Shown: positions 45,698 to 55,681 of the stretch, piece after piece | Numbering within the stretch: the stretch's first letter is position 1 | Layout: the number at the start of each line of letters is the position of its first letter | NCBI RefSeq assembly: GCF_900109285.1 | Contig: NZ_FNZQ01000004.1 | Coordinates: forward strand, 248,001-312,000 | Direction of reading: 5' to 3' | From: Jannaschia helgolandensis | GTDB taxonomy: Bacteria; Pseudomonadota; Alphaproteobacteria; Rhodobacterales; Rhodobacteraceae | Length of the DNA stretch: 64,000 bases | Program-made: the position numbers and the translations under genes | The notes under the pieces: generated by a model | The model's database searches: none | The model's input: the letters and a program-made list of their open reading frames with translations, nothing else | Told to the model about the DNA's origin: nothing

Positions 45698-46206
45698 TGT
45701 GGGCTGAGTGGACGACTGCTCAGATAGCGTTGATATTCAGCGCCTTCTCTCTCTGTATCTCGTTATGCGGCTTTGTCTGGAATGTTTGGTCAAAATTTAT
45801 CTACCCTAAGCCACAGCTTCAGATGTCAGTGGGCAGGTTCGTCGGGTTTGGGAGCAAAAATTCTGACAAGCTCGAGTTCGTCATCGCGACAATCGTGAAC
45901 CACGGTCCAATTGCATGTACAGTCAAACTATTTATCGGGCGACGACCTCGTTGGCACACAGTAGCAACTAGGCGGTTCCAAGGATTCATTGTGAAGACAT
46001 GGGATGCAAAGCCTGCTCTTCTTCCAATAGAGCTTCCGTGCACGATTGACGTAGGAGAGGAGAAGCAGTTTTATTTCTCTTCGGACGTCGAATGGTCACT
46101 GGAAAAAAATCGATTTCAGTTGGGGATCGCTGATGTTTATGGGCGCCATCATTGGGTGCCCCGCCGGACAATGAAAAAGCTTACGGAGTCTGGAAAGTCA
46201 CCATGA
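45697..46206 (+). CDS. orphan single-helix protein inserted between cobS and cobT
   Basis: A 169-residue protein of unknown function. One N-terminal membrane helix ([19 protein letters not shown]) is followed by the juxtamembrane segment [20 protein letters not shown] and a beta-rich soluble part ([38 protein letters not shown]). The gene is visibly AT-richer than its neighbours, with codons (AAA, TTT, ATA) rare in the window. Its ATG overlaps the cobS stop (TGATG) and its stop overlaps the cobT ATG (ATGA), so it is spliced into the operon without a gap. Signs point to a horizontally gained insertion that kept translational coupling. Confidence 0.7.
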   Translation: MWAEWTTAQIALIFSAFSLCISLCGFVWNVWSKFIYPKPQLQMSVGRFVGFGSKNSDKLEFVIATIVNHGPIACTVKLFIGRRPRWHTVATRRFQGFIVKTWDAKPALLPIELPCTIDVGEEKQFYFSSDVEWSLEKNRFQLGIADVYGRHHWVPRRTMKKLTESGKSP

Positions 46207-48074
46207 ATAAGCCAACCGACAACCCCGCCGATCCGTTCAAGAAGGCCCTCGCCGAGGCCACCAAGACCATGGCCGACGATCCGGAGCTGAACGTCTCGTT
46301 CTCCGTCGATCCGCCGGGCAAGACCGACGACAGCATCCGCCTGCCGCAGGTCAGCCGCCGCATGACCCGCGACGAAGTGCTGCTGTCGCGCGGCACCGCC
46401 GACGCTTTCGCCCTGCGCCACCGCCACCACGACATCGCGGTGGCCAACAAGTACATGCCACAGGGCAACATGGCGCGCGAGTTGTACGAAGCGATGGAAA
46501 CCGCCCGATGCGAGGCGGTCGGCGCCCGCGACATGCCCGGCACCGCGGGCAACATCGACGCCAAGATCAGTGTCGAGGCGACGCGCAAGGGCTATGGCGA
46601 CGTGACCGACAAGGCGCAGATTCCGCTGGCTTCCGCCGTCGGATATTGGGTCCGCCAGATGGCCACGGGCCGCGACATGCCCAAGGGCGCGGACAATGCC
46701 CTGGACCTGTGGCGCGGCTTCATCGAGGAATCGGTGGGTGACCGACTGGACAACGTGCAGGACCTGCTGGCCGACCAGTCCGCCTTCGCCCGCCTTGCCC
46801 GCCAGATGATCGAGGACCTGGGCTACGGCGACCAGCTGGGCGACGACCCCGATATCGAAGACGAGGATCAGGAGGACGAGGGCCAGTCCGAGGAAGAGGA
46901 GGAGCCCGACAGCACCGGCGACGACGATCAGGAGGACGCCGATGCCGACGCTTCGCCGGATCAGTCGCAGGAGCAGCAGGACGACCCCAGCCAGGCCCAG
47001 GTCAGCATGGACGACATGGCCGATCAGGAAGCCGGTGAAGAGGCGGAGATGCCCGACTCGGACGAGGCGAAGGACCCTCCCGCCCCGCAGCCGGTATCGG
47101 ACGCCGACCCGAATTACACTGTCTTCACCGAAGCTTTTGACGAGATCGTCGGGGCCGCCGACCTTGCCGAACCGGCGGAGCTGGAGCGTTTGCGCGCCTA
47201 TCTGGATCAGCAGTTGGAGCCGCTGAAGGGCGCGGTGTCGCGACTTGCGAACAAGTTGCAGCGCCGTTTGCAGGCTCAGCAAAACCGCTCGTGGGAGTTC
47301 GACCTTGAGGAAGGCATCCTTGACGCCGGACGTCTGGCCCGCGTCGTCGCCAACCCCACCACCCCCCTGTCGTTCAAGATGGAGCGGGATACCGAGTTCC
47401 GCGATACCTGCGTGACGCTTCTTCTGGATAATTCCGGCTCGATGCGCGGACGTCCGATTTCGATCGCCGCGATCTGCGCCGACGTTCTGGCGCGGACGCT
47501 GGAACGCTGCGGTGTGAAGGTCGAGATACTGGGCTTTACCACCAAGGCGTGGAAGGGCGGACAATCCCGCGAGGCCTGGCTCAAGGCCGAACGCCCCGCC
47601 TCGCCCGGTCGCCTGAACGACCTGCGCCACATCATCTACAAATCCGCCGATGCGCCATGGCGCCGGGTGCGCCCGAACCTTGGGCTGATGATGAAGGAAG
47701 GCCTGCTGAAGGAAAACATCGACAGCGAGGCGCTGGAATGGGCGCACCGCCGCGCCACCGCCCGGCCCGAGGCGCGCAAGATCCTGATGGTGATTTCCGA
47801 TGGTGCGCCGGTCGACGACAGCACCCTGTCGGTGAACCCGGCAAACTTTCTGGAAAAGCATCTGCGCGACGTGATCGCCATGGTCGAGAAACGCCGCGCG
47901 GTCGAACTGCTGGCCATCGGCATCGGGCATGACGTGACGCGGTATTACGACCGGGCCGTAACGATCACGGACGTCGAGCAGCTGGCGGGCGCGATGACAG
48001 AACAGCTGGCCGCCTTGTTCGACAGCGATCCGCGCGCAAGGGCGCGGGTGATGGGAATGCGCCGCGCCTCCTGA
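46203..48074 (+). CDS. cobT: cobaltochelatase subunit CobT
   Basis: A 623-residue partner of CobS. The N-terminal CobT domain ([20 protein letters not shown]) is followed by a low-complexity acidic stretch of mostly Asp/Glu/Gln (about 215-300). The C-terminal von Willebrand A domain has MIDAS D409-x-S411-x-S413 ([11 protein letters not shown]). It couples ATP hydrolysis by CobS to CobN. The ATG lies inside the stop of the upstream gene. Confidence 0.95.
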   Translation: MNKPTDNPADPFKKALAEATKTMADDPELNVSFSVDPPGKTDDSIRLPQVSRRMTRDEVLLSRGTADAFALRHRHHDIAVANKYMPQGNMARELYEAMETARCEAVGARDMPGTAGNIDAKISVEATRKGYGDVTDKAQIPLASAVGYWVRQMATGRDMPKGADNALDLWRGFIEESVGDRLDNVQDLLADQSAFARLARQMIEDLGYGDQLGDDPDIEDEDQEDEGQSEEEEEPDSTGDDDQEDADADASPDQSQEQQDDPSQAQVSMDDMADQEAGEEAEMPDSDEAKDPPAPQPVSDADPNYTVFTEAFDEIVGAADLAEPAELERLRAYLDQQLEPLKGAVSRLANKLQRRLQAQQNRSWEFDLEEGILDAGRLARVVANPTTPLSFKMERDTEFRDTCVTLLLDNSGSMRGRPISIAAICADVLARTLERCGVKVEILGFTTKAWKGGQSREAWLKAERPASPGRLNDLRHIIYKSADAPWRRVRPNLGLMMKEGLLKENIDSEALEWAHRRATARPEARKILMVISDGAPVDDSTLSVNPANFLEKHLRDVIAMVEKRRAVELLAIGIGHDVTRYYDRAVTITDVEQLAGAMTEQLAALFDSDPRARARVMGMRRAS

Positions 48075-48228
48075 CCCTGGTGCGCCCTGCCCGGTCGAAG
48101 CCTCCGGCGGGGATATTTGGACAAGGGGGAAGCGGGATTGAAAAGCCCTCCCCTATTTGAAAATATTTCGCAGGGGTCCGGCGGTGCGCGCCCTGCCTCC
48201 CGACATTGCGACCAAACCGGAGACCCGC

Positions 48229-50007
48229 ATGTTCCAGACCTTCGACGTCACCGCCCGACCCGAGGCCGCCGCGCCCCGCGTGGCCCGCCTGCGCGCGTGG
48301 ATGGCCACGCAGGATCTCGACGCTTTCCTCGTGCCCCGCGCCGACGCGCATCAGGGCGAATACGTCGCCCCCCGCGACGAGCGGATGGCCTATATTTCCG
48401 GCTTCACCGGGTCCGCGGGGTTCGTCGTCGTGTTGCGCGACCGGGCGGCGATCTTCACCGATGGGCGGTATACCGTGCAGGTCCGCGCGCAGACCGACCC
48501 CGCGATTTTCGAGACGGTGAACTGGCCCGCGACGGGACTGGCCGACTGGTTGCCCGGTGCCCTGCCTGACGGCGGACGTCTAGGATTCGATCCCATGCTG
48601 CACAGCGTTACTCAGATCGAGGGGCTGCGCAAACTGTCCGGGCTGGACGTCGTGGCGGTGTCCAACGGTATCGATGCCACATGGCCCGACCGTCCGGCCC
48701 CGCCCAACGCGCCGATGACCATCTATCCGCAGGCGCTGGCCGGTAAATCCGCCACCGAAAAACGCGCCGAAATCGCCACCGCGCTGCAAGCCGCCGGTGT
48801 CGCCAGCTATGTCACGAACCAACCCGAGGCGGTGGCCTGGCTGCTGAACATTCGCGGTGCTGACATTGCGCGAACGCCCCTGCCGCAGTGCTTTGCGGTG
48901 ATCCATGCCGATGCCGGCGTCGATCTGATCTGCGCGCCGGAAAAAGCCGCCCCGATCACGGATCATCTGGGACCTGACGTGCGGATCACGGCGCCCGCAG
49001 ACATGGCCGCTTTGCTGGGCGGGCTGACCGGCCCTGTCGGCCATGACCCAGCAAGTTGCCCCGTCGCGCTGGCCGAAATGCTGACGGATGCCAAGGCGAT
49101 CCCCGACCCCTTCGCCCTGCGCCGCGCGCGCAAGACCGGGGCCGAGATCGCCGCCACGACCGAGGCGCATCTGCGCGACGGGGCCGCCATGGTCCGTTTC
49201 CTGCGCTGGCTGGACCACGAGCGCCCGGCGGATGCGACCGAGATCGACGTGGTCCGCGCACTGGAAGGATTCCGGCGCGATACAAACCAGTTGAAGGATA
49301 TCAGCTTCGAGACCATCGCAGGCGTCGGTTCCAACGGTGCCATCGTGCATTACCGGGTCAACGAGGACACGAACCGGAAGTTGGGAACGGACACAATCCT
49401 GCTGGTCGATTCCGGCGCGCAATATCTGGATGGAACCACGGATATCACACGGACCATGCCGCTGGGAACGCCACCGGACGGTGCTGTGCGGGCGTTTACC
49501 CGCGTGTTGCAGGGACTGATCGCGATCAGCCGGGCGCGGTTTCCGGTCGGTGTCGCGGGCGCGCATCTGGACGCTCTGGCGCGCGCGCCCCTGTGGATGG
49601 ATCACCGCGATTACGATCATGGGACGGGGCATGGTGTCGGCGTCTATCTGGGTGTGCATGACGGGCCTGCGCGGATCAGCCGTGTCAGTCAGGTGCCACT
49701 GGAAGCGGGCATGATCCTGTCGAACGAGCCGGGATATTACCGCGAGGGCGAATACGGCATCCGGATCGAAAACCTGATCCATGTGGTCGAGGCGGTTCGA
49801 CCCGACGGCGGCGACGACCGCAAGATGCTGCGGTTCGAGACGCTGACCTGGGTTCCGATCGACCGGCGACTGATTGATCGCGCGCTTCTGTCACCCGACG
49901 AGCGGGCGTGGGTCGATAGGTATCATGCTGATGTCATGTCGAAAATAGGCCCGCGCGTTGACGGTGCGGAGAGGGAATGGCTGACCGCGATGTGCGCGCC
50001 TCTCTGA
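48229..50007 (+). CDS. aminopeptidase P family protein (peptidase M24)
   Basis: A 592-residue protein with the three-domain layout of eukaryotic-type Xaa-Pro aminopeptidase. Two creatinase-like N-terminal domains (LDAFLVPRADAHQGEYVAPR, RLGFDPMLHS) precede the pita-bread M24 domain. Its metal ligands are visible: the two Asp of LLVDSGAQYLDGTTDITR, His of TGHGVG, Glu of LSNEPGYY and Glu of GIRIENL. It removes N-terminal residues before proline. The C-terminal M24C extension fits. Start at MFQTFD chosen to match the family. Confidence 0.93.
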   Translation: MFQTFDVTARPEAAAPRVARLRAWMATQDLDAFLVPRADAHQGEYVAPRDERMAYISGFTGSAGFVVVLRDRAAIFTDGRYTVQVRAQTDPAIFETVNWPATGLADWLPGALPDGGRLGFDPMLHSVTQIEGLRKLSGLDVVAVSNGIDATWPDRPAPPNAPMTIYPQALAGKSATEKRAEIATALQAAGVASYVTNQPEAVAWLLNIRGADIARTPLPQCFAVIHADAGVDLICAPEKAAPITDHLGPDVRITAPADMAALLGGLTGPVGHDPASCPVALAEMLTDAKAIPDPFALRRARKTGAEIAATTEAHLRDGAAMVRFLRWLDHERPADATEIDVVRALEGFRRDTNQLKDISFETIAGVGSNGAIVHYRVNEDTNRKLGTDTILLVDSGAQYLDGTTDITRTMPLGTPPDGAVRAFTRVLQGLIAISRARFPVGVAGAHLDALARAPLWMDHRDYDHGTGHGVGVYLGVHDGPARISRVSQVPLEAGMILSNEPGYYREGEYGIRIENLIHVVEAVRPDGGDDRKMLRFETLTWVPIDRRLIDRALLSPDERAWVDRYHADVMSKIGPRVDGAEREWLTAMCAPL

Positions 50008-50060
50008 CCTTTCGTCGGGGGTTCGCAACGGATAGGGTTCGCCGAAAGAGGGAGAAGCTC

Positions 50061-50402
50061 ATGACGAAGATCACCGTATCGCCCGCCGAGGGAACCTGGT
50101 CCGTGCGTTCAGACGATGGCGTTCTGGTCGAAAGCAGGAATGCCCTGTCCCTGGTCGAGGACGATATGGGCTTCGTGATTTACTTCCCGCGCGCGGACGT
50201 TGCGATGGCCTTGCTGGAACGCACTGAAACGACGACGGAATCTCCATACAAGGGCACGGCGAACTATTATTCGTACATCGGTCAGTCGGCACAGATCATG
50301 GATGTCGCCTGGACCTACGAGGATGTCACGAATCCGGACGCCAAGGCGGTCGAAGGGCATCTGGCATTCTATGACACCAAGGTCACGATCGAACAGATCT
50401 GA
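50061..50402 (+). CDS. DUF427 domain protein
   Basis: A 113-residue protein with the DUF427 pattern: VRSDDGVLVESRNALSLVED, then VIYFPRADVAMALLERTETT and ESPYKGTANYYSYIG, with WTYEDVTNPDAKAVEGHLAF. This small beta protein family has no settled function. GGGAGAAG precedes the ATG. Confidence 0.9.
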   Translation: MTKITVSPAEGTWSVRSDDGVLVESRNALSLVEDDMGFVIYFPRADVAMALLERTETTTESPYKGTANYYSYIGQSAQIMDVAWTYEDVTNPDAKAVEGHLAFYDTKVTIEQI

Positions 50403-50442
50403 CGCCGCCGCCGTCTGCAAATCCGGATATTACGGGGGTGCA

Positions 50443-50463
50443 TACCGGGGTATTACCCCGGTA
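50443..50463. terminator. hairpin after the DUF427 gene
   Basis: TACCGGGGT and ACCCCGGTA form a perfect 9-bp stem with an ATT loop, 40 bp past the stop. Only two T follow on the plus strand, so termination strength is uncertain. Confidence 0.5.
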
Positions 50464-50581
50464 TTCCGTCCAGACGCATCATTCTGCACCTGCGCTTTGC
50501 CGGGGCCTTTGGACCCGACCCGGAATGTCCGGCCGTGTCGAGATGTCGGACAGGTCCGATTTTTCCGCCACGACATTGGCT

Positions 50582-51610
50582 TCATATGCCGGCGTCGACG
50601 GCTTGCGATGCAAGTCGGGCGCGGTGGATGTCTATGCCGTTTTGCCACAGGACGATCAAGCCGAAGCCCACCACAAGAATGATTGACATGATATAATTGA
50701 ACAGGATCATCAGAAGCGCCGTTTCGGGCGGAACGTCCAGCATTTGCAACGCAAATCCTGCGCCAAAAATGAAGCTGCCGGGGATCCGCACGAAACGACC
50801 CAGCACCATGATGAACCCGGCAAACACCATCAGGAAAATATAGTCCCAAGGGGTCAGAACGACGCCAACCGCAAGACCTGCCCAGACGAAGTGGGTGGCT
50901 GCTGTCAGCTTGGCCGCGACCGCACCCAGGAACACCGCCGCCCGCCGCATCGCATCGCGCGGCCAGACCACACCATTGCAGAGAGCCCTGCGCAGTTCCC
51001 TGCCATCGCCGCGCATTCGCTTGGCCAGCCAGTCAAACAGACGGCAAACCGCTGGTCCGTCGGTGGCGAAAAGCGCGCGGAACCGGAACATCGCCCAAAG
51101 CAATCCCCCGAATACTGCAATATTGAGTGCCCCCGCGACGCTCAGGCCCAGTTCCAGATTGCCCTCGACCTGCGGAACCCGCCCGGACATAGCCAGGACA
51201 CCGGCAAAAAGCGCAAAAACCACGCCGTCGACAAAGCGCGAAATGATTGTGGTTGTCAGTACGGTTGCCATCTTCAACTGTTCAAGCCGTGCGATGATCC
51301 ATGCCCGTACCAACGGGCTGATGCCAAGCGGCACCAGCACATTGGCCCCGTATCCGGCCAGCAAAGCGCCGGTTAACCTCAAGGTGCCAACAGATTTGAC
51401 ATCATGCAAAATCTGACGCCATTTCCAGCCGTTCAGGAACTGTTCCAGCAGGATGGTCACGGCAAGAACCACGATCCAGACGGGATTGGCCGAACGCAAC
51501 ACTTCCAGGAATTTCCAGAAGTCCAGGCTTCCATACAGCAGGAAAATCAAAAGAAGCGCCACGACACCACCGATCAATGGAGCCGCCCAGCGCAGCAATA
51601 TTCTTTTCAT
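50582..51610 (-). CDS. YbhN/UPF0104-type membrane protein (lysylphosphatidylglycerol synthase TM region)
   Basis: A 342-residue protein with about eight to nine helices. It starts KRILLRWAAPLIGGVVALLL, and VPLGISPLVRAWIIARLEQL, GRFVRIPGSFIFGAGFALQM and TIISRFVDGVVFAL are typical of the flippase-like LPG-synthase transmembrane family. The catalytic aminoacyltransferase domain is absent, so it probably moves lipid or a precursor across the membrane. Convergent with DUF427. Confidence 0.82.
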   Translation of the reverse strand: MKRILLRWAAPLIGGVVALLLIFLLYGSLDFWKFLEVLRSANPVWIVVLAVTILLEQFLNGWKWRQILHDVKSVGTLRLTGALLAGYGANVLVPLGISPLVRAWIIARLEQLKMATVLTTTIISRFVDGVVFALFAGVLAMSGRVPQVEGNLELGLSVAGALNIAVFGGLLWAMFRFRALFATDGPAVCRLFDWLAKRMRGDGRELRRALCNGVVWPRDAMRRAAVFLGAVAAKLTAATHFVWAGLAVGVVLTPWDYIFLMVFAGFIMVLGRFVRIPGSFIFGAGFALQMLDVPPETALLMILFNYIMSIILVVGFGLIVLWQNGIDIHRARLASQAVDAGI

Positions 51611-51905
51611 GACTGCTCCTGATCGGCGACCGGTTCAGCGAAGCCGCCAAAGCCGTCCTCCTGTCCGTCGGATGTGGGAACGGCCTAACGATTTTCAGTA
51701 CATACGTCATATCACCATTGCGGTATCGGGTTCAGGCTTCGACGCGATACTTCTGGCAAAGGGCCACCTGCAAGCACCGGTTTCAATAGACGTCGGTCGT
51801 GTAAAGAAAGCGCCGGCGCGCGATGACACGGCACGGAACAGCGGACCCTGAATTCGACCGCGGCAAGGCCTGCATAGTCGCGCATGAGCGACCGCATCGC
51901 GACCC
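51611..51905. other. 295-bp region without a gene
   Basis: The gap between two minus-strand genes. It gives no frame of supported length and no clear hairpin; the first 60 bp may hold the promoter for the YbhN-like gene. Confidence 0.4.
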
Positions 51906-53279
51906 TCAGTTCTGTCGGACCAGTTTGCCGGGGTTCATCGTGCCGTCGGGGTCGAGGCTGCGTTTGATCGCGCCCATCACGTCCCAGGCGGCCCCATGTT
52001 CCGCCTCCATCAGGTGCAGCTTGCCAAGGCCGACGCCATGTTCGCCCGTCGCCGTGCCGCCCAGGTCCAGCGCATGCGCGACCATTGCGTCCGACAGGCG
52101 CTTGGCCTCGGCGATCTCTGTGGGCGCGTTGCGGTCGACCAGCAGGATCGCGTGATAATTGCCGTCTCCGACATGGCCCAGGATAGGACCATCAAGCGAC
52201 GAGACATCGATGTCGGCGGCGGCGCGGGCGATGGCCTGCCCCAGTTTGGAAATCGGGACGCAGACATCGGTGACGACGGCGGTGGCACCGGGACGTGTGG
52301 CCAGGATCGTGTGATAGGCACGGTGGCGCATCGACCAGAGTTTGCTGCGATCCTCGGGTTTGGTGGCCCAGCGATATGCGCTGCCGCCATGGTCTGCGGC
52401 GATCTGGCCGAAATGTTCCGCCTCGGTCGCGACAGCGGCGTCGGAGCCGTGGAATTCAAGCAGCAGATGCGGCGTCTCGGGCAGGTCGGCCCCGTCGGCG
52501 GCATTCAGTATCCGGGTGGTGGCGACATCGACGTATTCGATGCGCGCCGGGGTCAGCCCCATCTGCATGGCGAGGATCACGGCGTCGATGGCGCCTTCGG
52601 TCGTCGCGAAACCGCAGACGGCGGCGGCGGTCGCCTCGGGCTGGCCCCAGAGTTTCAGGGTCAGTTCGGTGATCAGGCCCAGCGTCCCTTCGGAGCCGAC
52701 GAACAGCGCGGTCAGGTCATAGCCCGCCGATGATTTCCGGGCACGGGAGCCAGTGTGGATGACGCGCCCGTCGGCCAGCACGACCTCCAGCCCGCGCACC
52801 TGATCGCGCATCGTGCCGTAGCGCACCGCCGTTGTCCCGCTGGCGCGCGTTGCGGCCATCCCACCGAGCGAGGCATTGGCGCCGGGATCGACTGGAAACA
52901 TCAGGCCGGTGGCGCGGAGTTCGGTGTTCAGCGCTTCGCGCGTGCAGCCCGGCTGGACGCGCACCAGCATGTCGTCGGGCACGATTTCCAGCACCGCATC
53001 CATGTGGCGGAAGTCGACCGTAACGCCGCCGCGCGGGGCAGAGGCATGGCCTTCCAGCGCTGTGCCGGTGCCCCAGCCGATCACCGGCAGGCCATGTCGG
53101 GCGCAGGTCTGCACGATGGCCGCCACCTCCGCCGTCGTCACGGGATAGGCCACGGCGTCGGGCGGCATTTCGGGATGGAACGTTTCGGACCGGCCATGCA
53201 GGGACAGATCGCTCTTTCCCGTGGACAGTCGTTCGCCTAGCATCGCCTGCAATTCGGACAGTGCGTCTTGCGGGATCAT
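51906..53279 (-). CDS. FAD-binding oxidoreductase, D-lactate/glycolate dehydrogenase type
   Basis: A 457-residue flavoenzyme. The N-terminal FAD_binding_4 domain has VIGWGTGTALEGHASAPRGG and VDPGANASLGGMAATRASG. The C-terminal FAD-oxidase domain has LGHVGDGNYHAILLVDRNAP (catalytic His) and TGEHGVGLGKL. It oxidises a 2-hydroxy acid, probably D-lactate or glycolate, and feeds electrons to the quinone pool or cytochrome c. Length fits the Dld/GlcD group. The start is at MIPQDALSEL. Confidence 0.92.
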   Translation of the reverse strand: MIPQDALSELQAMLGERLSTGKSDLSLHGRSETFHPEMPPDAVAYPVTTAEVAAIVQTCARHGLPVIGWGTGTALEGHASAPRGGVTVDFRHMDAVLEIVPDDMLVRVQPGCTREALNTELRATGLMFPVDPGANASLGGMAATRASGTTAVRYGTMRDQVRGLEVVLADGRVIHTGSRARKSSAGYDLTALFVGSEGTLGLITELTLKLWGQPEATAAAVCGFATTEGAIDAVILAMQMGLTPARIEYVDVATTRILNAADGADLPETPHLLLEFHGSDAAVATEAEHFGQIAADHGGSAYRWATKPEDRSKLWSMRHRAYHTILATRPGATAVVTDVCVPISKLGQAIARAAADIDVSSLDGPILGHVGDGNYHAILLVDRNAPTEIAEAKRLSDAMVAHALDLGGTATGEHGVGLGKLHLMEAEHGAAWDVMGAIKRSLDPDGTMNPGKLVRQN

Positions 53280-53342
53280 CGGCCCCTCCCCAAATGGAAC
53301 GCCCCCGAGGGTGCGCGAGGGGCGCGGGAAGGACAAGAGGCC

Positions 53343-55025
53343 GTGACCGACGCCCCCCCGTCAGCCGCCAGAGCATCGCATCCGATTACCGGAAGGGTCC
53401 GCCGCGCCTGGGAGGTGGTGCGCAGGCGCGGGCCGTCCAAGGTTCAGTTCTGGTTTATCGCGCTGATCGTGGGCATCGCCTCGGGCTATGCCGCCGTCGC
53501 CTTCATGATGGCCATTCAAAGCTTGCAGACGGCGCTATATGGCACGGACGATCCACGCAAATTGCATTCCTTCGCGGCGACGATGCCCTGGTTCTGGGTG
53601 CTCATCCTGCCGGTGATGGGCGGCCTTCTGGTCGGATGGATCCTGACGCGGTTCACCCCGGATGGGCGTATCCGCGCTGTCGCCGAGGTCATCCAGGCCT
53701 CGGCCATGAAGGAAGGCCGGGTCGAACGTCGCGCCGGATTGGCGTCGATCGCCGCCTCGCTGATAACTTTGTCGTCGGGCGGCTCGTCGGGCCGCGAGGG
53801 GCCCGTGGTCCACATGACCGGCATGATCGCGGGCTGGGTCAGCAACAAGATGAACGCCGATGGGGTGACGGGCCGCGACCTTCTGGGATGCGCGGTGGCG
53901 GCGGGCGTCGCGGCCAGTTTCAACGCGCCGCTGGCGGGCGCGCTGTTCGCGATGGAAGTCGTACTGCGGCATTTCGCCGTCCATGCCTTCGCGCCCATCG
54001 CCATCGCCGCCGTGTCAGGGGCGGTCATCAGCCGCATCCACTTTGGCGACGTGACCGAATTCGTTCTGCCGCAGGCGGGGGCGCTGGCGTTCTATGTCGA
54101 ACTGCCGGCGTTCATCCTGCTGGGCGTGGTCTGCGCGCTGGTGGCGGTGACCTTGATGAAATCGGTGTTTTTCGCCGAGGACGTGGCAAACCGCATCCAG
54201 GCGCGCCTGTCGATGCCGCCGATGCTGCGCCCGGCCATGGCGGGGCTGATGCTGGGGGCGATGGCGATCTTCTTTCCGCATATCATCGGAGTCGGCTACG
54301 AGACGACGAGCGCGGCCCTGTCGGGAAACCTGATCCTGCGCGAGGCAATCGTGTTCGCCATCCTGAAGGTCGCCGCCGTCAGTATCACCATGGGCGGACG
54401 GATGGGCGGTGGGATATTTTCGCCCGCACTGATGGTCGGGGCCCTGACCGGGCTGGCGTTCGGGTTGATCGCGACGGCGGTCTTTCCCGACATCTCGGGG
54501 ACCGGATCACTCTATGCGCTGGCGGGGATGGGCGCGGTCGGGGGGGCGGTGCTGGGCGCGCCGATCTCGACGACGCTGATCGTGTTCGAGCTGACCGGCG
54601 ATTGGCAGACCGGGCTGGCGGTGATGGTCGCGGTGTCGATCGCATCGGCGCTGGCGTCACGGATGGTGGATCGGTCGTTCTTCCTGACGCAGCTGGAGCG
54701 GCGCGGTATCCATCTGGCGGCGGGGCCGCAGGCCTATCTGCTGGCGATGTTCAAGGTCTCGAGCGTGATGAAATCGTCCGACCACCCCAATGCCCCGCCC
54801 GAGGACCGCGTGCGCCGGGCCGTGAACGAGGGGCTGTTCGTGGCCCCCGTCGACACGCTGGAGGCCGCGATGCCCCTGTTCGAGAGGTCGAATTCGGACT
54901 TTCTGGCGGTCGTTCGGCTGTCTGATGAAGGTGCACCGGATGTCTTGGGCGTTGTGCTGCATGTTGATGCACTGCGGGTCTATAACCGGGCACTGGCCGC
55001 GACGGCGGCGGAGGAGCATTCGTGA
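53343..55025 (+). CDS. ClC-type chloride channel/antiporter
   Basis: A 560-residue membrane protein with the anion-selectivity motifs GSSGREGPVVHMTGM, GGGIFSPAL and a third GAVGGAVLGAPISTT. The C-terminal cytosolic part ends with a partial CBS-like unit. It starts with GTG, preceded by GAAGGACAAGAGG. A longer frame would overlap the divergent dehydrogenase gene. The gene overlaps the next by TGATG. Confidence 0.9.
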   Translation: MTDAPPSAARASHPITGRVRRAWEVVRRRGPSKVQFWFIALIVGIASGYAAVAFMMAIQSLQTALYGTDDPRKLHSFAATMPWFWVLILPVMGGLLVGWILTRFTPDGRIRAVAEVIQASAMKEGRVERRAGLASIAASLITLSSGGSSGREGPVVHMTGMIAGWVSNKMNADGVTGRDLLGCAVAAGVAASFNAPLAGALFAMEVVLRHFAVHAFAPIAIAAVSGAVISRIHFGDVTEFVLPQAGALAFYVELPAFILLGVVCALVAVTLMKSVFFAEDVANRIQARLSMPPMLRPAMAGLMLGAMAIFFPHIIGVGYETTSAALSGNLILREAIVFAILKVAAVSITMGGRMGGGIFSPALMVGALTGLAFGLIATAVFPDISGTGSLYALAGMGAVGGAVLGAPISTTLIVFELTGDWQTGLAVMVAVSIASALASRMVDRSFFLTQLERRGIHLAAGPQAYLLAMFKVSSVMKSSDHPNAPPEDRVRRAVNEGLFVAPVDTLEAAMPLFERSNSDFLAVVRLSDEGAPDVLGVVLHVDALRVYNRALAATAAEEHS

Positions 55026-55681
55026 TGCGGGTTGAAAAAAAGGTCGTGATGATCGGGGCGACCGGGGCCGTGGGCGGGGCCTGCGCTGCGGCGCTGACCG
55101 GGCGGGCCGGGGTGACGGCACTTGGCCGACGGACCGAGGATGGATTGGCAGCGGATCAGCATGTCGTCGATCTGGCCGACCCCGCCAGCTATGCCGCGCA
55201 TCTTGAAGGGCAGGATGCCGCGATCTGCTGTCTGGGCGTGGGCGAGCCATCGAACGTGTCGCGGGCGGAATTCAGGCGCATCGACCACGATATTCCGCTG
55301 GCGTTCGCCACGGCCTGCCGGGCCGCAGGTGTGTCCGGATTTTCGCTGCTGTCTTCGGTCGGGGCGGATGCCGGGTCGCGGATTTTCTTCGCGCGCAGCA
55401 AGGGCGAACTGGAGGACGGGCTGCGGGCACTGGCCTTCGACCGGCTGAGCCTGTTTCATCCGTCGATGATCCTGACGCCGAAGAACCGCTATGGCCTCTC
55501 GCAGGCGCTGACGCTGGCGATCTGGCCCAGGCTGACTCCCTTGTTTCAGGGGCCGATGAAGAAGCTGCGCGGTATCCCCGTGGCCCGTCTGGGTCGGGCA
55601 ATCGCGCAGGATGCGCTGCGCGACCGTCCGGGCGAAGCCACCTATGAGTGGCCCGAGATCATGGACCTGAGCGCGGAATGA
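55025..55681 (+). CDS. NAD(P)-binding Rossmann-fold protein (HTATIP2/NmrA-like)
   Basis: A 218-residue protein: VVMIGATGAVGGACAAALTG is the dinucleotide-binding loop. Further along are ISCLGVGEPSNVSRAEFRRI-like, LLSSVGADAGSRIFFARSKG (the YxxxK-like Ser-Lys pair of this atypical SDR group), and HPSMILTPKNRYGLSQ. It is likely a small reductase or a redox sensor; the substrate is unknown. Translationally coupled to clc by TGATG, and its 3' end overlaps the convergent kinase gene by 23 bp. Confidence 0.82.
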   Translation: MRVEKKVVMIGATGAVGGACAAALTGRAGVTALGRRTEDGLAADQHVVDLADPASYAAHLEGQDAAICCLGVGEPSNVSRAEFRRIDHDIPLAFATACRAAGVSGFSLLSSVGADAGSRIFFARSKGELEDGLRALAFDRLSLFHPSMILTPKNRYGLSQALTLAIWPRLTPLFQGPMKKLRGIPVARLGRAIAQDALRDRPGEATYEWPEIMDLSAE

